Of a stretch of DNA of 25,629 nt, positions 23,345 to 25,629 are shown piece after piece (position 1 is the stretch's first letter; each line of letters begins with the position of its first letter). Position numbers and translations under genes: made by a program. This stretch comes from JAVVSR01 sp964604875. Lineage in GTDB: Bacteria; Bacillota; Clostridia; Christensenellales; CAG-917. Location: NCBI GenBank assembly GCA_964604875.1, contig CAZSAC010000021.1, forward strand, positions 1-25,629, read 5' to 3'. Below the pieces are notes generated by a model. It had not been told where the DNA came from and ran no database searches. It saw only the letters and a program-made list of their open reading frames with translations.

Positions 23345-24349
23345 TTATAAGTTTTCTTTGATTTTAATGTTGATTTCCGTCAATAAATTTTGGTCAAAAT
23401 CTTTTCTCTGTCCCAACAGATTTTCACACATAACCTTATAGGCTAAATAGCCTTGCTCATAAGGCTGTTGCGTCACCGTTGCCAAGATATGTCCATTTTG
23501 AACATTTTCAACAATGAAAGGCGTTGCGTCAAAAGTTGTAACCTTAATGTTTGGGTTAATCTCCAAAACCGCCTTCAACGCTCCTTTTACGCCACCGGCA
23601 GTCACCGTAACAAAATCAGTTTCCGGATTGTTTATTAAATATGCCTTAACGTTGTTGTAGGAAATAATCTCATCGTCATTGTTTTCAATGACTTTAACCA
23701 ACTTAACATCACTTGCTTTTAAGGCGCTCTTTATTCCATCTATTCTTTTTTTGTGCCCTTTCATTGACAGCGAGCCCGTTACAAGCAACAACCTTGCTCG
23801 GTTGTTAAAAATTGAAACCAGTTTTCCCGCAGCCTGACCACTCTTAAAATAATCACACCCTACGTAAGCCATTTTTTTAATGTCTATATCCCCGTTAACG
23901 GCAACGATGCTCACATCGCCGTTTAAACTGGTAAGCTTTTCAGTCAGCGCAGGACTATCTATAGGCGTTATAATAATGTTTTTAATGTTATCGGCTAAGC
24001 AATCGTCTATCGCCTTAATTTGCTCGTTTACGTCATAACCCTTTAGCTTACGATATACCCTCTCAAACCCGAATTTTTCAAACTCACGATATCCAACTTC
24101 CAGTCCTCTTTCGATTTCCAAAAAAAAGTCATTGTCAATGCAGTTTAAAATAATTGCAATTTTTGTTTTGGTTTTTGCGCCCGATAGGGTTTTCCCGATT
24201 ATATTGGGCTCATAACCGTTTTCTTTGGCAATTTTAAGTATGAGCTGTTTGGTATCGGAATTAATTCCTCCTCGACCATTCAACGCTCTATCAACAGTTG
24301 CTCTGGCAACTCCTGCTTTTTGCGCAATTTCCTTAAGTGTTATTGACAT
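23345..24349 (-). CDS. LacI-family transcriptional regulator, probable xylose-gene repressor
   Basis: The 334-residue protein has an N-terminal LacI helix-turn-helix (TLKEIAQKAGVARATVDRAL, residues 4-23, with the hinge helix at about 50-58) and a periplasmic-binding-protein-like sugar domain (about 62-330). The sugar domain includes IIITPIDSPAL, YVGCDYFKSGQAAGKL and VTQQPYEQGYLAYK, as in regulators responding to pentoses or related sugars. It is convergent with GH3 with only five bases between the stops. I infer that it controls the xylA and GH3 promoters through the inverted repeat 21186-21203; no copy of that repeat is seen in its own promoter, so it may not autoregulate. ATG 24349 has TGGAG six to seven bases upstream. 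Confidence 0.92.
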   Translation of the reverse strand: MSITLKEIAQKAGVARATVDRALNGRGGINSDTKQLILKIAKENGYEPNIIGKTLSGAKTKTKIAIILNCIDNDFFLEIERGLEVGYREFEKFGFERVYRKLKGYDVNEQIKAIDDCLADNIKNIIITPIDSPALTEKLTSLNGDVSIVAVNGDIDIKKMAYVGCDYFKSGQAAGKLVSIFNNRARLLLVTGSLSMKGHKKRIDGIKSALKASDVKLVKVIENNDDEIISYNNVKAYLINNPETDFVTVTAGGVKGALKAVLEINPNIKVTTFDATPFIVENVQNGHILATVTQQPYEQGYLAYKVMCENLLGQRKDFDQNLLTEINIKIKENL

Positions 24350-24373
24350 TATTGCTCCATTTAATTTTTAAAT

Positions 24374-24402
24374 ATAATACCAAAAAATTTTTCCGCTGTC
24401 AA
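24374..24402 (-). promoter_or_regulatory. Promoter of the LacI-type gene
   Basis: Minus-strand TTGACA (24402-24397, perfect), 17-base spacer, TATTAT (24379-24374, five of six). The start would be near 24367, with a short leader of about 18 bases to ATG 24349. Confidence 0.8.
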
Positions 24403-24425
24403 AGCGCGCAAAAATCGATGCGTCT

Positions 24426-25598
24426 TTATAAATTTAAATTATGATATAACGTCTGCCCGTTACAAAGATAAACAATTGTATCAGGTGAAAAGTTATCAAT
24501 ATACTTTGATATTTCTTCATTGTATCTTCCCGGTTGAGGATCAATAATTGCAGTTTCAGAAAAATTTAAACTAAAAAACTGTGCAAAATTTCTTGAAAAA
24601 GAATCTGCAATTAACAAGCATCGCTTGCCATTTGGCATAAGTTTATTTTCTATGATACCCTCGAAAGAAATATCGTATAGATTTACAACATACGTGTTTA
24701 GATAATTATAATCTTGCAGTAAAGCATAATCAATAAATGCCTTCTCAAACGTACCGCTAAAAACCTTTTTTTCGCCCCAATTATTTAAAGTGTAGGCAAA
24801 CTCTGTGTTAAATTTAGGTATTGCAATTGAAAAATCTTCCCTCTCATAGTTTTGAGCTATTCTTATTCCTATTGAACCCAAAAACCTATTTGGATAATTT
24901 ACTATATCAAAATTATCAGTTTCTAACAATTTCGCATTTAGGGAGTAACCGTATCGAGTATTTAGTTCCTCGCAAACCCCCTTTGCCGCAGCCATACTAC
25001 ATAATGTCGTCCAGTGGTGATCGGTTTTATAAAATCTTTCATTAGGCTTGGTGTTGGTCGATACACTGTTTTCCAAATCAAGATAAGCTATCCCCGATTC
25101 CTGAAGTTTTTCTATAAAATTGTTCCTGTTAGATATGCTGTAATCGGTAATGTTGGCAGGTAAATATGTGTATTCATTAATTGACCTTGACGGAGCAAGC
25201 GCAAAAAGCATATCTATTCCTTTATTTTCAGATAATTGCTGTAAAGCTGTTAAGTTTTCAATAGAAGAATTATAGAATTCTTGGCTATACGCTTCACTCA
25301 CGCATCTGTTCACATCATATGAATAAAGCATTCCATCGATACTTTTATATACGCTATTGTTTTTAAAGTCATTCTTCCATAAAAACTCTGATATTTGGTA
25401 ATTTAGATTGATAAACAAATTTCTATGAGGAAATTTCGCTTCATATTGCTTTTCAAAAACTTTGATAGCATAAACATACTTATCACCATCATACACGGGC
25501 GTAACATTATCAGAACTAGCCCCAAAAAATGAGGCAATACCTCCAGAAAAAAATATGCCTATTACTAAAATACTTACAATAATTTTATATTTTTTCAT
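24426..25598 (-). CDS. DHHW-family SGNH-like protein (AlgX/AlgJ type)
   Basis: The 390-residue protein has an N-terminal hydrophobic signal or anchor (residues about 5-26). The family-defining D193-H194-H195-W196 lies in FYKTDHHWTT, and a later ADSFSRNF segment has S333 in the position of an SGNH nucleophile. These are features of DHHW proteins, relatives of AlgX/AlgJ, which act outside the membrane in O-acetylation of cell-surface polysaccharides, usually with an MBOAT acyltransferase encoded nearby. No such partner is visible, but the gene lies at the right window edge and its upstream neighbour could be one. GAGG lies about six bases before ATG 25598. It is unrelated in function to the xylose genes on its left, and no strong terminator separates them. 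Confidence 0.82.
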   Translation of the reverse strand: MKKYKIIVSILVIGIFFSGGIASFFGASSDNVTPVYDGDKYVYAIKVFEKQYEAKFPHRNLFINLNYQISEFLWKNDFKNNSVYKSIDGMLYSYDVNRCVSEAYSQEFYNSSIENLTALQQLSENKGIDMLFALAPSRSINEYTYLPANITDYSISNRNNFIEKLQESGIAYLDLENSVSTNTKPNERFYKTDHHWTTLCSMAAAKGVCEELNTRYGYSLNAKLLETDNFDIVNYPNRFLGSIGIRIAQNYEREDFSIAIPKFNTEFAYTLNNWGEKKVFSGTFEKAFIDYALLQDYNYLNTYVVNLYDISFEGIIENKLMPNGKRCLLIADSFSRNFAQFFSLNFSETAIIDPQPGRYNEEISKYIDNFSPDTIVYLCNGQTLYHNLNL

Positions 25599-25629
25599 TG
25601 CTTACCTCAAAAGTTAAAAATTATTCGCG

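Noticed and set aside
1..25629. CRISPR array, insertion sequence, prophage or attachment site
   Set aside because: No regularly spaced repeats, transposase, integrase or flanking direct repeats were seen; the tRNA genes are intact without a duplicated 3' end nearby.

Overview
The window is AT-rich DNA that looks like an anaerobic, low-GC Gram-positive bacterium, most likely an uncultured member of the Clostridia. The grounds are Shine-Dalgarno sites of the AAGGAG type, close sigma-A promoter matches with 17-base spacers, a Gram-positive lipobox, a DHHW-family protein, a class II xylose isomerase and a corrinoid methyltransferase system. The taxonomic call is inference. Almost every gene is on the minus strand; the exceptions are a partial permease at the left edge, a GH3 glycosidase and the shadow frames ignored here.

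Left part (1-4101): the C-terminal end of a probable FtsX-type permease, a bidirectional hairpin, a large lipoprotein of unknown function, and a LuxR-type regulator whose DNA-binding domain is fused to a polytopic membrane domain. The regulator has its own promoter and terminator.

Central operon (4179-14104, transcribed leftwards): GH29 alpha-L-fucosidase, cytoplasmic right-handed beta-helix protein with a C-terminal PDZ-like domain, corrinoid protein, ASKHA/2Fe-2S corrinoid activator, three different uroporphyrinogen-decarboxylase-family (MtaA/CmuA-like) proteins, and a stand-alone GH101-like glycosidase. Gene ends overlap or nearly touch. None of the glycosidases has a signal peptide. Together this looks like an intracellular pathway in which imported oligosaccharides are cut and a methyl group is moved to a corrinoid protein. 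The best hypothesis is corrinoid-dependent O-demethylation of methylated sugars, and it is the most interesting thing in the window. A 313-base leader in front of the operon carries a 14-base perfect palindrome with a central CG over the predicted -35 box.

Middle (14418-15881): a DMT/EamA transporter and two tRNA genes, Val(CAC) and Ala(CGC), each with a recognisable promoter and terminator.

Xylose region (15961-24402): xylA, a membrane-anchored beta-helix protein (GH141-like) and xylB form a leftward operon. A GH3 beta-xylosidase-like gene is divergent from it, and a LacI-family regulator follows convergently. Between xylA and GH3, two good promoters face each other and an 18-base inverted repeat lies exactly between them, at both predicted start sites. 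This looks like one operator shutting both transcripts. If the operons are functionally connected, xylose (and possibly O-methyl xylose) released from plant glycans would enter XylA/XylB.

Right edge: a DHHW/AlgX-like SGNH protein, probably for cell-surface polysaccharide acetylation.
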